Source of the DNA: Eupeodes corollae
Lineage: Eukaryota; Arthropoda; Insecta; Diptera; Syrphidae
Length of the DNA: 64,000 nt
Reading direction: 5' to 3'
Assembly (NCBI RefSeq): GCF_945859685.1
Contig: NC_079149.1
Coordinates: 9,707,118 to 9,771,117 of the forward strand
Part shown: in pieces, positions 53,741-64,000 of the stretch
Layout: each line of letters begins with the position of its first letter
Position numbering within the stretch: the first letter of the stretch is position 1
The notes under the pieces: generated by a model
What the model was told of the DNA's origin: nothing
What the model saw: the letters and a program-made list of their open reading frames with translations, nothing else
Databases searched by the model: none
Translations under genes and position numbers: made by a program

Positions 53741-55804
53741 TAATGTTTTAAGAACCGAAGAACTGCATAACAAAAACATTTCCAAGCAACATTTTAAAAA
53801 TGCGCAGAATTTTAATTTATGAAGATCAATTTAATTTGCACGTAGGTTTTCAGATCTTAAAATATAGATACTATTCTTGAACAGACTCTTTAAATACAGA
53901 AGCAAGTTTGTGTGACCAAGTGGGGTATTTTATTTTTGACGGCAGTGCTAAGAGCCTAAAATAAATATTTAACTTAACTAAAGTGGATATAAATCGAAAT
54001 AACTTTTAAAGATTTCAAAACTATTTTTGTATTGAACGTTTGTAAGACAAAAATATTGAACAAAAACCATTTTGGGATTAAATACAAAGGCTGTTTAGAA
54101 ATACACCTTTTTCGTCAATTATTTTGCTTAAAAGTCCATAACTTCGATAATTTATGCTAATACTGCTAAATAAAAATTAATTATTTATGAAAATCACGTG
54201 CCAATTCACAGTATGCGACAGCGGAAAAATTGCGCGAGGGTGCCTGTCTATTTCAAGGGAGTACCGTCGCGTTCTTTTCTTCCTATCGTTGCGGCACATT
54301 GGCGTTAATGCAAGACTGCTTGAATTTAATTTCTCGCGCGTACTTTTAATTTGATAAAAGATAAGAACATACGAAACATGGTCTTTTTTTGTATCTTTAA
54401 AAAAAATAAAAAACAAATAATCTAAAAATACATTGTTTTATTTTATTTCTATTGGATAAGGTAGTGTTCTTGATTTCACCTTCATCGACTATTATCACAT
54501 TTAAAAGTCAATTTCTAAGAAACTTTTAAGCTCCCAATAAACCTAAAAATTTGTCAAAATATGAAAATCTGTTAGTGGTTTTTGAGATTGCCGTGAACAT
54601 AATCAAAAACGCGGTGGGTTGTCAAAAGTCCATTGTGGACTATTGGCCTCTAAAAGTATCCAAGTAGCTTTTCAATAATATTGATTTGGATGACTTTTTA
54701 TGCCTGCAGAACTCTTCGCTCAAATATTTAAAATTTGTTCTCCAAAATTTATTCAAATTCAATACAATTTCAGACATTTTACCGGAAGCTATGGTGAATA
54801 AAATATCCCTCTAATTGTTTCTCTTCATTAAAATTGAAAGAAATTGATTATTTAAAAGTTTCCTTTGAATTTGATAATTTTAAAGCTAAGTTTCTATGAA
54901 ACTTTGACTATTATTTTATTTTTAAAAATTCTAATCTATGCAAATATCAATGCAAAAGTAATGGCTTTATCAAATTTTGAAGATGTTCAAAAATTTCAAT
55001 GGAATTTTATTCACAATCATGTTGTTTTTAATTAAATTTGTGTGCATGCAGTTTTTAAATTCTTTTTCCAAAAAAATAATTGCCTTAAAACATCTTTAGT
55101 CAACTTAAGTTGTTTTAGCTTTTCAATGTTATTTTAAATGTATGCTTCTTGCTATTTTTTTAAATCCATTGAGTTTTATATAATTTCAAAAATGGGGAAG
55201 TTATAACTAATTGTTAAATAGCTTTAGTCATCAACTGTAATGCATGCATAAGGTAAAACAGCTTATGTTTATTGCTTCAAAAGATAAAAGGACTTTGTAC
55301 CAAATTATTGGGACTTAAGTTCTTTTATTATTTCTTTTCTTTTTGAAAATCTTGTAGAAAATATAACGGTAAAACATCTTATGTCTGCATTAATTCCCTG
55401 ATTGAGCAAAAAATCATACGTACACCTAAGATTCTTTACCTCCATAAAGTGACGATTTTGTAGTTCCTATGCCGACTTAAGTTGTCTTACCAAATTTTGT
55501 ATTCAAATAGCGAAACAATTTTGCAAAATCATTAACAACTAATTAGACTTAAGCGATTTTACAGAATCGTAGCTGCCCAAAGTAACGGCCTCAGGTAGAC
55601 TTAAATTGTTTTATCGTGTGCAAGCGAAGTTTATATTATTTACACTATGACTTCATATTACATTGGTATAAACTTTATAAAAAAAACATACAAAATAGTT
55701 AATTTATGATTTAATGAACACTATACGAACAGAAAATATAAATAATGTTTTTGACATCTAATGTAATTTTTTATAAATATTGAATTGACAATTTCCTTAC
55801 GAAA
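53741..55804. other. Unique AT-rich DNA, no gene recognised
   Basis: A short GC-richer segment at 54185-54345 contains GCGACAGCGGAAAAATTGCG and TCTCGCGCGTAC and could be a transposon remnant, but I cannot name it. The minus frame 54177-54416 across it has no domain. Confidence 0.35.
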
Positions 55805-55895
55805 AACACTTTAAATAAATAAGTTTACGAAAAACTTAAAATCTCGGCAAATAATAGATCATCGAAAACTTATCAGTGTGAGTCGCTTTTTGTTC
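55805..55895 (+). repeat. ATR terminal block, diverged (copy 12)
   Basis: TAATAGATCATCGAAAACTT followed by ATCAGTGTGAGTCGC corresponds to the end block of the family, preceded by ATR-like sequence from about 55790. Most of the body is absent. Confidence 0.5.
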
Positions 55896-56249
55896 AGGCA
55901 AATATGATACACTTGGCAACTTCAATACGATAAACGTACCAAATTTGATAAAATTTCTCTGTCAAAATATAAAAGCAATTCCGTCAGGTCAGAGGAAAAA
56001 ACTAAAATTTTCCTGACAAAACAACATACAGAATTTTAATAAGATACATGGAACTCCCGGAAAAATCTTTTGACGAAAAACTGTTTTATTGACTTTATTA
56101 TAATATAATTAAAGTGATCAATAAACGTTAAACTTAAGTCTAGAATTTACAAACATCCAGACAAAACTTGATTCTCTATTCAAACATCACAAATTCAACA
56201 TATTGTCATAATTTATTATATAACGTTTGAGTGTAAAACGCATATATAC
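55896..56249. other. AT-rich DNA, nothing recognised
   Basis: TATATACATATATATG simple sequence at about 56245-56258; otherwise featureless. Confidence 0.4.
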
Positions 56250-56760
56250 ATATATATGTCAATAATTGATTTTTATTGCACCATTCCCAAAATTGATTGA
56301 TATCTTCTTTTAGCTCTAAACAGTCCTTGATGAAGTTAATTATCATAAATATTTTAACATCAACTGCATAGATTTATCGAATTACCTAGAATTATTTAAA
56401 ACAGAAGGCAAATCTCTAATAAATAAAATAAACAGGAATGGACCAAGGTGACTTCCTTAAGGTACACCAGAATTGACTTTAAATTGGAATGAAGGGTTCC
56501 TCTTGAACATGTCGCTATAATAGTTATATCTTTAAAATATGACGAAATCCACATGACGAAACGGTTCTTAAGTTTAATTTAATACTTAATTTGCAGAATG
56601 CTTTGTTAAAGTCTTTGAATATGCAAATGACTTAAGCTGTCTTTCGAATGCATCCAAAGCAAAAGTGGAGAATTGTAATTGAACGTAAGAATGTCGTCTA
56701 ATTAATTTGGATGCCAAATTAGAAAGACTGATATTTTTTTTCTAATTTGACATTTGAGTT
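56250..56760 (-). pseudogene. LINE-A-family reverse transcriptase fragment
   Basis: On the minus strand, NSGVP, a stop, GSHLGPFLFILFIRDLPSVL (about 56480-56410) is the RT motif 4 block and matches the SGVPQGSHLGPFLF block of LINE-A at 7161. Upstream pieces (QLQFSTFALDAFE, about 56690-56650; FVMWISSYFKD, about 56560-56525) and downstream ELKEDINQFWEWCNKNQLL-like sequence (about 56320-56265) also parallel LINE-A. The Gln of GVPQG is a stop codon. This is a decayed internal fragment of the same or a sister family. Confidence 0.8.
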
Positions 56761-57794
56761 TTAAAAGAGGTATTCGATTCTCATAAAAATTTGGGAATTA
56801 AGTATAAAAGTAGGGTTTTAATACACTTACTCGTAAATTTGTGCTTATGTCTCCTTAAGTCTCCTAGACGTTTTTTTACAACAAATGTATATGAATCTCA
56901 GTTTTTTAGTTGGTACATTTTCAGATTTCCTTTGAAAATTATTTTAAGGGTAATTTTCTTTGAAATGAACGCAGACAGTTTGCTGCTGTTGATATGAAGA
57001 ACCAAGAACGTCCATGATAAAATCAATCATCCTTCATTCAACTTCCAATCTCTCCTCCCTATAATTCTATATAAATACATTACATACCTAGATAAATTTA
57101 ATTACGTGGCATGGCACCCAGGGATGTTGTAAGTGTATTACGTACTCGTACGTAACTAGGTACAGTATAGTAGATCCTTACAATGTACTTACATACCAGG
57201 AGGAGAAATATAGGTATGTATCTTCTACCTGTACAGTACATATACTCAATCATATATATTGTCTACTCATCGTCGTAATTTTGATGAAGAATACCGATTG
57301 CATTCAGATTTTCGAGAATCACATTTCCGGTTATACTGATGTTTACCTATGTTGTTGGTATATTGTACCTTTATAGTGTTCCTTATAGTCATCATAGTGC
57401 GTAATGTGGTTCCTCTACCTCTGTGTATATATGTATGTAGCTGTTAAAGGACGCACATTGCACTGTTACTCATAGTCATCGTCATCGTCATCGTCATAAT
57501 GAAACGCACTATTTATAAATTCATGAAGTTCGTGGATGCATCACTTCGAGGGCTCGAAAATATTGGGTGAATTTCTCCAGTATTTTAAATTCCTCATTCA
57601 AATATTTCCAAACTTCATAAATGAAAAAATAAAAATATAAAAATATGGTGTTTCGATAATTTGAAAGGTCGGAAGAACAGTTGGTAATAAAATATCCAGA
57701 GTTAACTTGAGTGAAAAATATCAGGGGTATTAAGCCCAGGATATTTTGTAACTGTGGTAATATTTTAACGTACGTTATTCTATAGCCCTTGTTA
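56761..57794. other. Unique DNA with simple and palindromic words
   Basis: Includes TACGTACTCGTACGTA (57139-57154, 7-bp arms around TC), and CGTCATCGTCATCGTCATAA near 57480-57500. The frame at 56791-56997 lacks features. The 57.1-57.5 kb part is less AT-rich than its flanks. Confidence 0.4.
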
Positions 57795-58075
57795 GTTTTT
57801 ACCCGGCTTAACCTAGGTTATAAGTTATCAAGGTTATAAAATAACCTGAGTTATAAAATAACCTGGCTTTAAAATTAACCTGGGTTGTAAAATAATCAGT
57901 GTTAAGAATTTATAAGGGGTTGTAAAATAAGCAGTGTTAAGAATTTATAAGGGGTTTAAAAATAACCTTTGTTATAGAATGACCAAGGTTAAAAAATAAC
58001 AAGAATTACAAAATTACCTGGATGATATAATTTTCTAGGTTATAGAATGGCTAGGATTTTAAAATAAGGTTCTAT
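57795..58075 (+). repeat. Degenerate minisatellite of palindromic GGTTATAAAATAACC units
   Basis: Around 13-15 diverged units of about 17-20 bp resemble GGTTATAAAATAACCTG. Each unit junction is itself a short inverted repeat (AGGTTAT-AAA-ATAACCT at about 57830-57846). Within it a ~36-bp unit (GTTGTAAAATAA(T/G)CAGTG, then TTAAGAATTTATAAGGG) is duplicated in tandem at about 57885-57955. Confidence 0.8.
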
Positions 58076-59011
58076 GTAGTAACTTCATACGAATTTACTC
58101 CTTACAAAAACCTAATATTGTCCCTAAAATATTTTGAACTATATTGTTCCTTATTTTAAATTAGTGTGTACAAAAGAATGTTTTTTTTCCAATTTCTTGA
58201 CCAAAAACTAAAAACGTTTTTGCTAAATTTATAAAAGGAAAGACAGTATGCAAGTGTTGTAAAATGGATTTTCGACTGTTCTATGTGCAGTACTGTAGAC
58301 GTTGGAATCTTTTTTCCACTCACAAGCCTAATTGCTTCCCAGAAATCCATTGAGTATCCATACGGGTACGCTAAAGCTATTTTACAACTGTGTTCTGAAT
58401 TCCATCATTTTTCAAAAATCTGAAGTATTTCACATCAAAGGTACCAAATTCATGAAAATTGTCTGAATAGTACGCACAGTGAAGTGAACACAAACACGTT
58501 TACGATCTAATAAGTTTCATTATTCTACAACACTTTGAAATGCTTATTTAATGGATATTTTAATTCTTAGTTGTTATGAGAAAATGGGTGGATACTACGC
58601 CCCTTAGATCGAACAAACAATCGAAAACTCAAGGGTTTTGCAATTTGTGTAGTGCTGTATCTCGGAAACTTCTTATTCTATAAAATTGAAATTTGGTAAA
58701 GTGACTGTCCTTATCTAGCTTATTAAATACTGAAAATAATGATATTCTAACTTAATTTGTTCCGAAGTTTAAGGGAGTTGAAAACCGGCTAATTAAGTTC
58801 CTAAAAAAAAATAAGATGTTGGAAAAAAAAATTTTTTAATCCAACGAAAACAACGTTTCTTAAAGGAAAGCAAACCCGAGTTTCAAGTTTTAAAAAACAA
58901 CATTCACAAGTCGAAAAGTAAATAATTTACCTTAATATATCGTTAATTAGTTTTGAAAACTTTTAAATGTTCAATTTTTTCTATGATATTTTTGATTCTC
59001 TACATACTTTT
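58076..59011. other. Unique AT-rich DNA, no gene recognised
   Basis: A minus-strand frame at 58156-58350 has no family feature. Nothing else was supported. Confidence 0.4.
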
Positions 59012-59130
59012 CATGTAGCACATGTGGCGTGTTATTTCATCAAACGAGAGGTCTGAGTCCAATCTTTGACTTTGTCACATGCAATTTTTTTCCACGGGCT
59101 CTGCCTTTTTAAGAAATTGACGAGAAAACT
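59012..59130 (+). mobile_element. SINE fragment, strongly diverged
   Basis: GAGAGGTCTGAGTCCAATC corresponds to the B-box end of the SINE head, and CCACGGGCTCTGCCTTTTTA, GAAATTGAC to the body word CACGGGTACTGCC...GGAATTGAC. It is the oldest-looking SINE copy and sits just left of box array 2. Confidence 0.6.
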
Positions 59131-59154
59131 TTTGCAATGTCGTAGTTAAGCGGT

Positions 59155-59935
59155 TGACAAAAAACATAGAAAACGTAGCACGACAAACTTTAGTTTATCA
59201 AAACTAATTTACTAATTTTGTTTGAAATATAATCGACACAAGAACTGTTATCCAATTTTCTAAGGTATAGTCTACTTAAATTTTAGTAAATTGGCAAAAG
59301 GACTTAAAAAACATAGAAAAGTCAATAATTCAAATTTGATATTTTCGCAACTAATCAACAGGAAATTATTAAACAACCAACTTTTTAAGTCGGTTTATAA
59401 GATCTTTGTTAAATTTATACAAGTTCTCAAAGCAGCAAACAAAACATAAAGAATAGAACATGACAAAATTTAAAGTCTTATAACTAATTAACGGAAAAGT
59501 TTTAAGAAATAAAACGTTAAATATAAGTTTTGTGTTTTTTAGAGAAACTTTGTTCAATTTTTAACAAGTTTTCAAAGAAGGCAGTAGAAAAAACATAGAA
59601 AACATCGCACGACAAAATTTGTCAATTTGTCACAACGTAAAACTTGTAAACTAAGAACCCGATCTTTATGAGATTATTTCACTAAGTTCTTATTAAATTA
59701 GAAAAATGTCCCAAAAAAACATAGAAAACATTGAAGATAAGTCAAAATTGGAATTGCTTAAAACTTAGAAGGGGAAAACACAAAAAAATGGATTTTCAAC
59801 TGATTTTTTGTATATCTTCGTTAAGTTGGTACCAAGCTTACAAATAATAAATAATACCAAACAAAAAACATAGAAAACATCGCACAACTGAAATGCATAA
59901 AATTCTCACAGCTAAACTAATTTTCAATCGATACA
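59155..59935 (+). repeat. Degenerate tandem array with the same A-rich box (array 2)
   Basis: Five clear boxes with core AAAACATAGAAAAC occur near 59161, 59308, 59590, 59714 and 59864, plus a decayed one near 59440, spaced 120-150 bp. In three of them the box continues as AT/GTCGCAC or GTAGCAC, then (G/A)AC, rather than ATTGAAC as in array 1. Spacers share CTAATT(A) and AAAACTT words. Same orientation as array 1. Confidence 0.8.
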
Positions 59936-62420
59936 AAGTTCTTGAACGCCTCTTCTGGAACTTTTTTCAAAGAGAAAATTCTTCTGTGAAATTCACCATT
60001 TGGGAAAATTCTCTTCCTGTGAAGACAACAACACCCTCATCTAGGATATTATGATGAAGTAAGTAAGGTAGTCGCATAGATTTACGACTATAATTGGATA
60101 TAATCAACGTTGTTGCCTGACTATATACCTAAGTGGTCGGTAGCGCATACTGTCTATACCGTACCGTCAACGCTTTCAACCACCACTACCACCACCGCCG
60201 CCGCCACCGTAACCATCGTGTAACGTACTTATGTGAGGACGCACATATATAGATACTCAAGGTAGCTATAGAGCTACAGCTCATTTATTTGTTAACAACA
60301 TCGTTGTCCTCCATCAAAACATGACAACACCCTATACACTACACTACACAACACATCCAGCTGGATCTTATACAAATTCATAGTCGTCGTCGTATGTAAA
60401 CTTCAAGTACCACCTAGAAATATATATGTATATGTATATCCAACGTTGAAGTAAGACCGTCAAAGTAAGTTTTTTTTTATTTCTGCAACGTAATGCCCTT
60501 ATAGTCTTGTGTATGTCGTTGCGACAATTAGGGGAGTCAAGCTGATTTTCGAAAGTCATTTGTGTAAACATGCCAGTCGAACCGTAGATAAATAAAAGCG
60601 AGGAGGTTCACCTCCTCTAAAAACACACATCGTTACCGACTTGGCTATAGTTAGTTGCTGCCACTCGTATTTGGGCGCTTTATATTCAGTAGCTGGTTTT
60701 GTAGCCTTCCTGTGTATAGCTGGTGGTGTAGCTGTGTAAGCAAAGTCACGGTATAACACATATGAGTTAAGTTTGAGTTGTATAGCGAAGCATTTTTGTC
60801 GCTTTTCGAGTGCTGCCAGATATAAGTGGATCCAAAGCACAACAAAAGTAAACTCTGCCATGCCACCAGCAGTAGCAGTAGCAGCGGATATGGTACGAGT
60901 ATCCTGATGGGTGTCCTCTAACATAGGAAAGAAAGAATGAAGGAAAAGTGAAAGTAAAAGTCATCCTGCCTGACCAACAATAAACACAACAAGCATCAAA
61001 GAGCACCCAACTCGTTAGTCAATTTATCTGGCAATCGAATCGGTCGGAGTCGGTCTTTTCGGTTTTGCCGGTTGGTCTAATGTTGACGATGGTGGTTTTG
61101 GTATTCAATAGAAAGTCGATAATCAAATTTTAACGCTTTTCCTTTCCTTTGCTTTCAATCAATTGTCTTCGGGTGACATAATTTGACGATTTATCATTTC
61201 TTGATGTGATAGCCGGAAAATTTGTCTTCCTCTGTAAATAATTTTGAAAATTGAAATTTGTCTTTCATATTGTAGTTTTTGAGGAAGAAAGGAAAATGAG
61301 ATGAGAAATTTTTGAAAACTCAAAAACCTTCATTGACAAACGACAGATGACAAATGTCAAAATGTAACGAAATGTAACGCAACACACAACGCAACGGAAC
61401 TAATCATAATACCAGAAGTTTCAACCCCTTTTTCATGTAGGTATTATTTCGGTTTGGTACTTTTCGTCTTTAAGCCTTCTTCTTCCTGCAACTTGATAAA
61501 AATGTAAATAAAATAAAATAAAAGGGACTTGAGAAGTGTTAGGATTTGTATGTTTCATTCATTGCAATCAAAAGATTTCATCTTTTTGGCAAACAAACAT
61601 TCAATGTTGAAGGTGTTTTTATGGTTTCGAGTTGTGAGGGAGTCGGATGGAGTGCGGATAAACCCTCTGCCTCTGACTGCACGTGTCAATATTGTAAAAT
61701 GCACTTTTGAAGTCTTTGTTTATTCATACATAGATGACGACGACGGAGACGAAGGAACGAATGATGAAGATGAAGAATGCGAGTGAACAGGAGTGATTTA
61801 ATGCAAAACAGAGAATGCATTTAATTTATTAGTACCTTAGATACCAACTAATTCTTCTTCCTTTTAGTAGATACTTATAAGGGCTTAAATAACGAGGGTT
61901 GATAAAATGGTTTAGGTCGTTCCTGGTGCATCGTGGGATTTATCAGATCAACACATTAAACGAAAAACCATCAGATAAGTGAAGATATTTTTCGATGATT
62001 GTTTCTGTTTGTCTGTCTCTTTGATTGTCTGACGGGTGGTGTTTGAAAGGATTTACGTCAGGTTAAACATCATATCGCTAAATCTTATTATCACAAGTCT
62101 TTGAAGCTTTTGAAGGTTTGCAATAGAGGAGAAGGTATAAGGTGTGTATGCTTGTTGAACAGGAAGATGTTTTGAAGAAATTTCTTTTCAAAGATGCAAC
62201 AATTTTTCACACAGTTTTATATGTATATTTCTTTTGTCTGTGAAGTTTTTTTTTAAACTTTTGAGATCAACTTAGCGAAGCAACCACTAAAAAGTTGTGA
62301 GTGCATTATGAAAATTGAATGGTGGTGTGCGTAGTAATTTTAATTTAATTGGTTGTTAATGAGTACTTACAATGTTTCTTCTATTTGAAGAAGTTATTTT
62401 TCCTAAGTGAAAAAAAAATT
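59936..62420. other. Partly GC-richer unique DNA
   Basis: 60.1-61.1 kb is GC-richer, with CACCACTACCACCACCGCCG (about 60181-60200), TACCGTACCG words and a perfect 8-bp-arm palindrome GAGGAGGT-TC-ACCTCCTC at 60600-60617. A minus frame at 60556-60924 is open for 122 codons (contains YTATPPAIHRKATKPATEY) without a known domain. A GACGACGACGGAGACGAAGG stretch at 61735-61754 is simple sequence. No gene is claimed. Confidence 0.35.
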
Positions 62421-62479
62421 GGAAAAGTCACAGACAATTAACACCTTATTAATAGTAGATTAACCAAATAACAGGCTTA

Positions 62480-62740
62480 AAAGAATGCAATCTTTATAAA
62501 TCAGCAATTGAATTTAACTTAAAGATTGCATTCATTGATTTCACTTAAAGATTTAGACTCCAAATTTTGCAATCACCAAGTGTTAAAACTTAAAAAGACT
62601 GCAATAATTTTAACTCAAATTATTTAACTACAATCAATTCCTTTAAGACTGCATTCAGTTGAAGTCTTTACATTCTTTTGCAATCTTAAGTGAAATTTTA
62701 CTAAAGAAAATACACCTCGCATTTTCGGTGTCAGACACCG
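62480..62740. repeat. Inverted repeat and short palindrome
   Basis: GAATGCAATCTTTA (62483-62496) is repeated inverted as TAAAGATTGCATTC (62520-62533). More distant words (GACTGCATTC near 62646, TTTTGCAATCTTAAGTGAAA near 62676) echo the same theme. CGGTGTC-A-GACACCG at 62726-62740 is a perfect palindrome around one base. This may be a small foldback element with unidentified ends. Confidence 0.55.
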
Positions 62741-63137
62741 ATCTTCCATGTCATATACCAGGAGAGAGTGCCAAATAGTCATATCAGAATTTGTTCATAT
62801 AACTTCACTAATAAATTTCGATCTCGAGATTTTAATCAAACTTGACATTACAAAAATAAAGAAGTTGATAAAAAGTGGGTCTGGCGATTTGACGATATAA
62901 CTGCAGCCGAAAACATAAAGTCGACTGAGTTAAAAAAAAATTAAAGACGAAAAATAACTGTAGACCAATACCACTTTTTAAGCAAAAATCTGTTGTTTCG
63001 ATTTTTTCAGAAACTTAGTGTTAGATTTTTATGAATTTTCCAATGCAAGGAATACATTTTTTTGGTACAAAAAGGTAATGCTAATAGAACCATCATTTCA
63101 CTTTTTTTTATTTTCTCTTATTAACTTATTAATTAAA
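62741..63137. other. AT-rich DNA, nothing recognised
   Basis: No repeat or coding similarity was seen. Confidence 0.4.
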
Positions 63138-63172
63138 GTACCCGTGGCATGATCATAAGTGCGTTGGACTGT
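63138..63172 (+). mobile_element. SINE head fragment (A box side only)
   Basis: GTACCCGTGGCATGATCATA followed by AGTGCGTTGGACTGT matches the first 35 bases of the SINE, then stops. The LINE-E coding sequence begins within a few bases. Confidence 0.85.
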
Positions 63173-63176
63173 TTAA

Positions 63177-64000
63177 CGGTAGAAAGTTTGTTGTCAAAAG
63201 TGGCAATGTAACTTCTACCACAACATTTTCAATTAAAAATGGTCTTCAACAGTTAGCGGTGAATTCGCCGATTCTCTTCAGCATTTACACCAGCGATCTG
63301 ATAGGTAGTCTTACAAAGGCAATTGCGTACACCGACGATCTTATTGCGTACAGAACGGCCCGAAAGGTTGAGGTGAGGTTATTAGAATTCTCTTGCAGCG
63401 TGATTTCGACAAGATTCAGCGATATTGCGACGAATGGAAACTGAAAATAAATGTCCAGAAGTCGGAAACAATTTTGTTCTAGACTCTGTTGGCTAGGGCC
63501 ACTAGGGATACGTGCAAGAAGTGGCGCGAGATGGTCATCTTTGATCTTCACAGGCAGCGATTAGCGAGCAAAAGTGTAGTGAAGTACCTCGGTATCTGGT
63601 TAGATCAGTATTTATATTTCGACAGACATACTGACCAGGGCCAGAGGAGCCTTCGCTCTGACGAACCGGCTGTTTTATAGCAGTCGGCTTGACCCCAGAG
63701 TGAAGTTAATTTGCTACATGGCCCTCATACGGCCGATGATCGTTTATGGTTGTCCTGTGTGGTTTAGCGTTGCCCCTTCCCATGATGGAGAAGTTTCGGG
63801 TGTTCGAGCGGAGTCGAGTGGCAGTGTTTCCGGCGCTGTACCGGCTTATATCGAACAGCCGAATCTTCTTACGTGCAATACTATTCCTATACAACGGTGC
63901 TCGAATCAACAGAATTGACAATTTCACATGTCACATTGCAAGAGCTATGTCTTCGAAAAACAATTCTTTCGTTCTATCCGAACGGCAATTATTTTAAGAG
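63177..64000 (+). mobile_element. LINE-E: 5'-truncated Jockey-group LINE, cut by window end
   Basis: From 63181 a frame gives RKFVVKSGNVTSTTTFSIKN, GLQQLAVNSPILFSIYTSDL (RT motif 4 with GLQQ instead of GVPQG) and AIAYTDDLIAY (YTDD at 63328-63339, usual YADD). After a frameshift near 63410 come YCDEWKLKINVQKSETILF (about 63425-63481), SVVKYLGIWLDQYLYFDRHT (about 63565-63625), then LDPRVKLICYMALIRPMIVYG, CPVWF (63690-63770) and, in another frame, MEKFRVFERS onwards. The motifs and their order are those of an RT palm, thumb and C-terminal region. At least three frame breaks. GC content is higher than nearby DNA, so it is younger than LINE-A or LINE-D. The 3' end is beyond the window. Confidence 0.88.

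Noticed and set aside
61735..61786. Acidic protein tail (DDDDGDEGTNDEDEE) as part of a gene
   Set aside because: It comes from a GAC/GAA simple repeat at the end of an 85-codon frame without other features.
1..64000. Viral insertions or LTR retroelements
   Set aside because: No long terminal repeats, envelope-, capsid- or protease-like frames were seen. All reverse transcriptase pieces fit non-LTR elements by motif order.

Overview
This is an AT-rich eukaryotic window, almost certainly from an insect and most likely from a fly (Diptera). The grounds are an irritans-type mariner, pogo/Tigger and several non-LTR retrotransposon remnants, a tRNA-derived SINE, very high A+T, and TATGTA/GTACATA-type simple sequence. 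The species cannot be fixed from the sequence. I find no host protein-coding gene that I would defend and no free-standing RNA gene. The window reads as intergenic or long-intron DNA built from dead mobile elements, two families of diverged repeats, and a few GC-richer unique islands that could hold regulatory DNA or untranslated exons.

Layout. 1-5345: end of one copy of an AT-rich repeat family (called ATR here), unique DNA with a GC-richer patch at 0.6-2.0 kb, and a long ATR copy. 5.7-8.2 kb: decayed LINE-A (endonuclease plus reverse transcriptase). 10.6-12.6 kb and 15.3-16.0 kb: further ATR copies, two of them in opposite orientation side by side, and a perfect 131-bp tandem duplication. 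16.6-17.0 kb: Tigger/pogo transposase fragment. 17-20 kb: several internally duplicated unknown segments. 20.3-22.5 kb: LINE-B on the minus strand. 23.8-26.4 kb: GC-richer island with a TATA/Inr pair. 27.8-29.1 kb: two mariner remnants. 30.3-31.3 and 34.4-35.5 kb: ATR copies. 36.4-38.8 kb: a 2.3-kb DNA transposon with matching inverted ends and a broken transposase. 38.8-41.4 kb: two LINE 3' ends. 43.6-46.0 kb: irregular tandem array with a conserved 18-22 bp box. 46.1-47.7 kb: ATR copy split by a SINE. 48.6 kb: another SINE with a perfect target-site duplication. 49.9-51.0 kb: second GC-richer island. 51.9-53.2 and 56.3-56.8 kb: LINE fragments. 57.8-58.1 kb: palindromic minisatellite. 59.2-59.9 kb: second array of the same conserved box. 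60-61 kb: third GC-richer island. 63.2 kb to the end: LINE-E running off the window.

Nothing here works together as a pathway. The relations are genealogical: the SINE inserted into the box array and into an ATR copy, so both are older than those SINE insertions. The best candidates for something undescribed are the arrays whose spacers have decayed while an A-rich box (core ACATAGAAAACATTGAAC) persists at three separate places, the ATR family with its conserved ~60-bp terminal block, and the 2.3-kb transposon carrying a CGGQN-type transposase.
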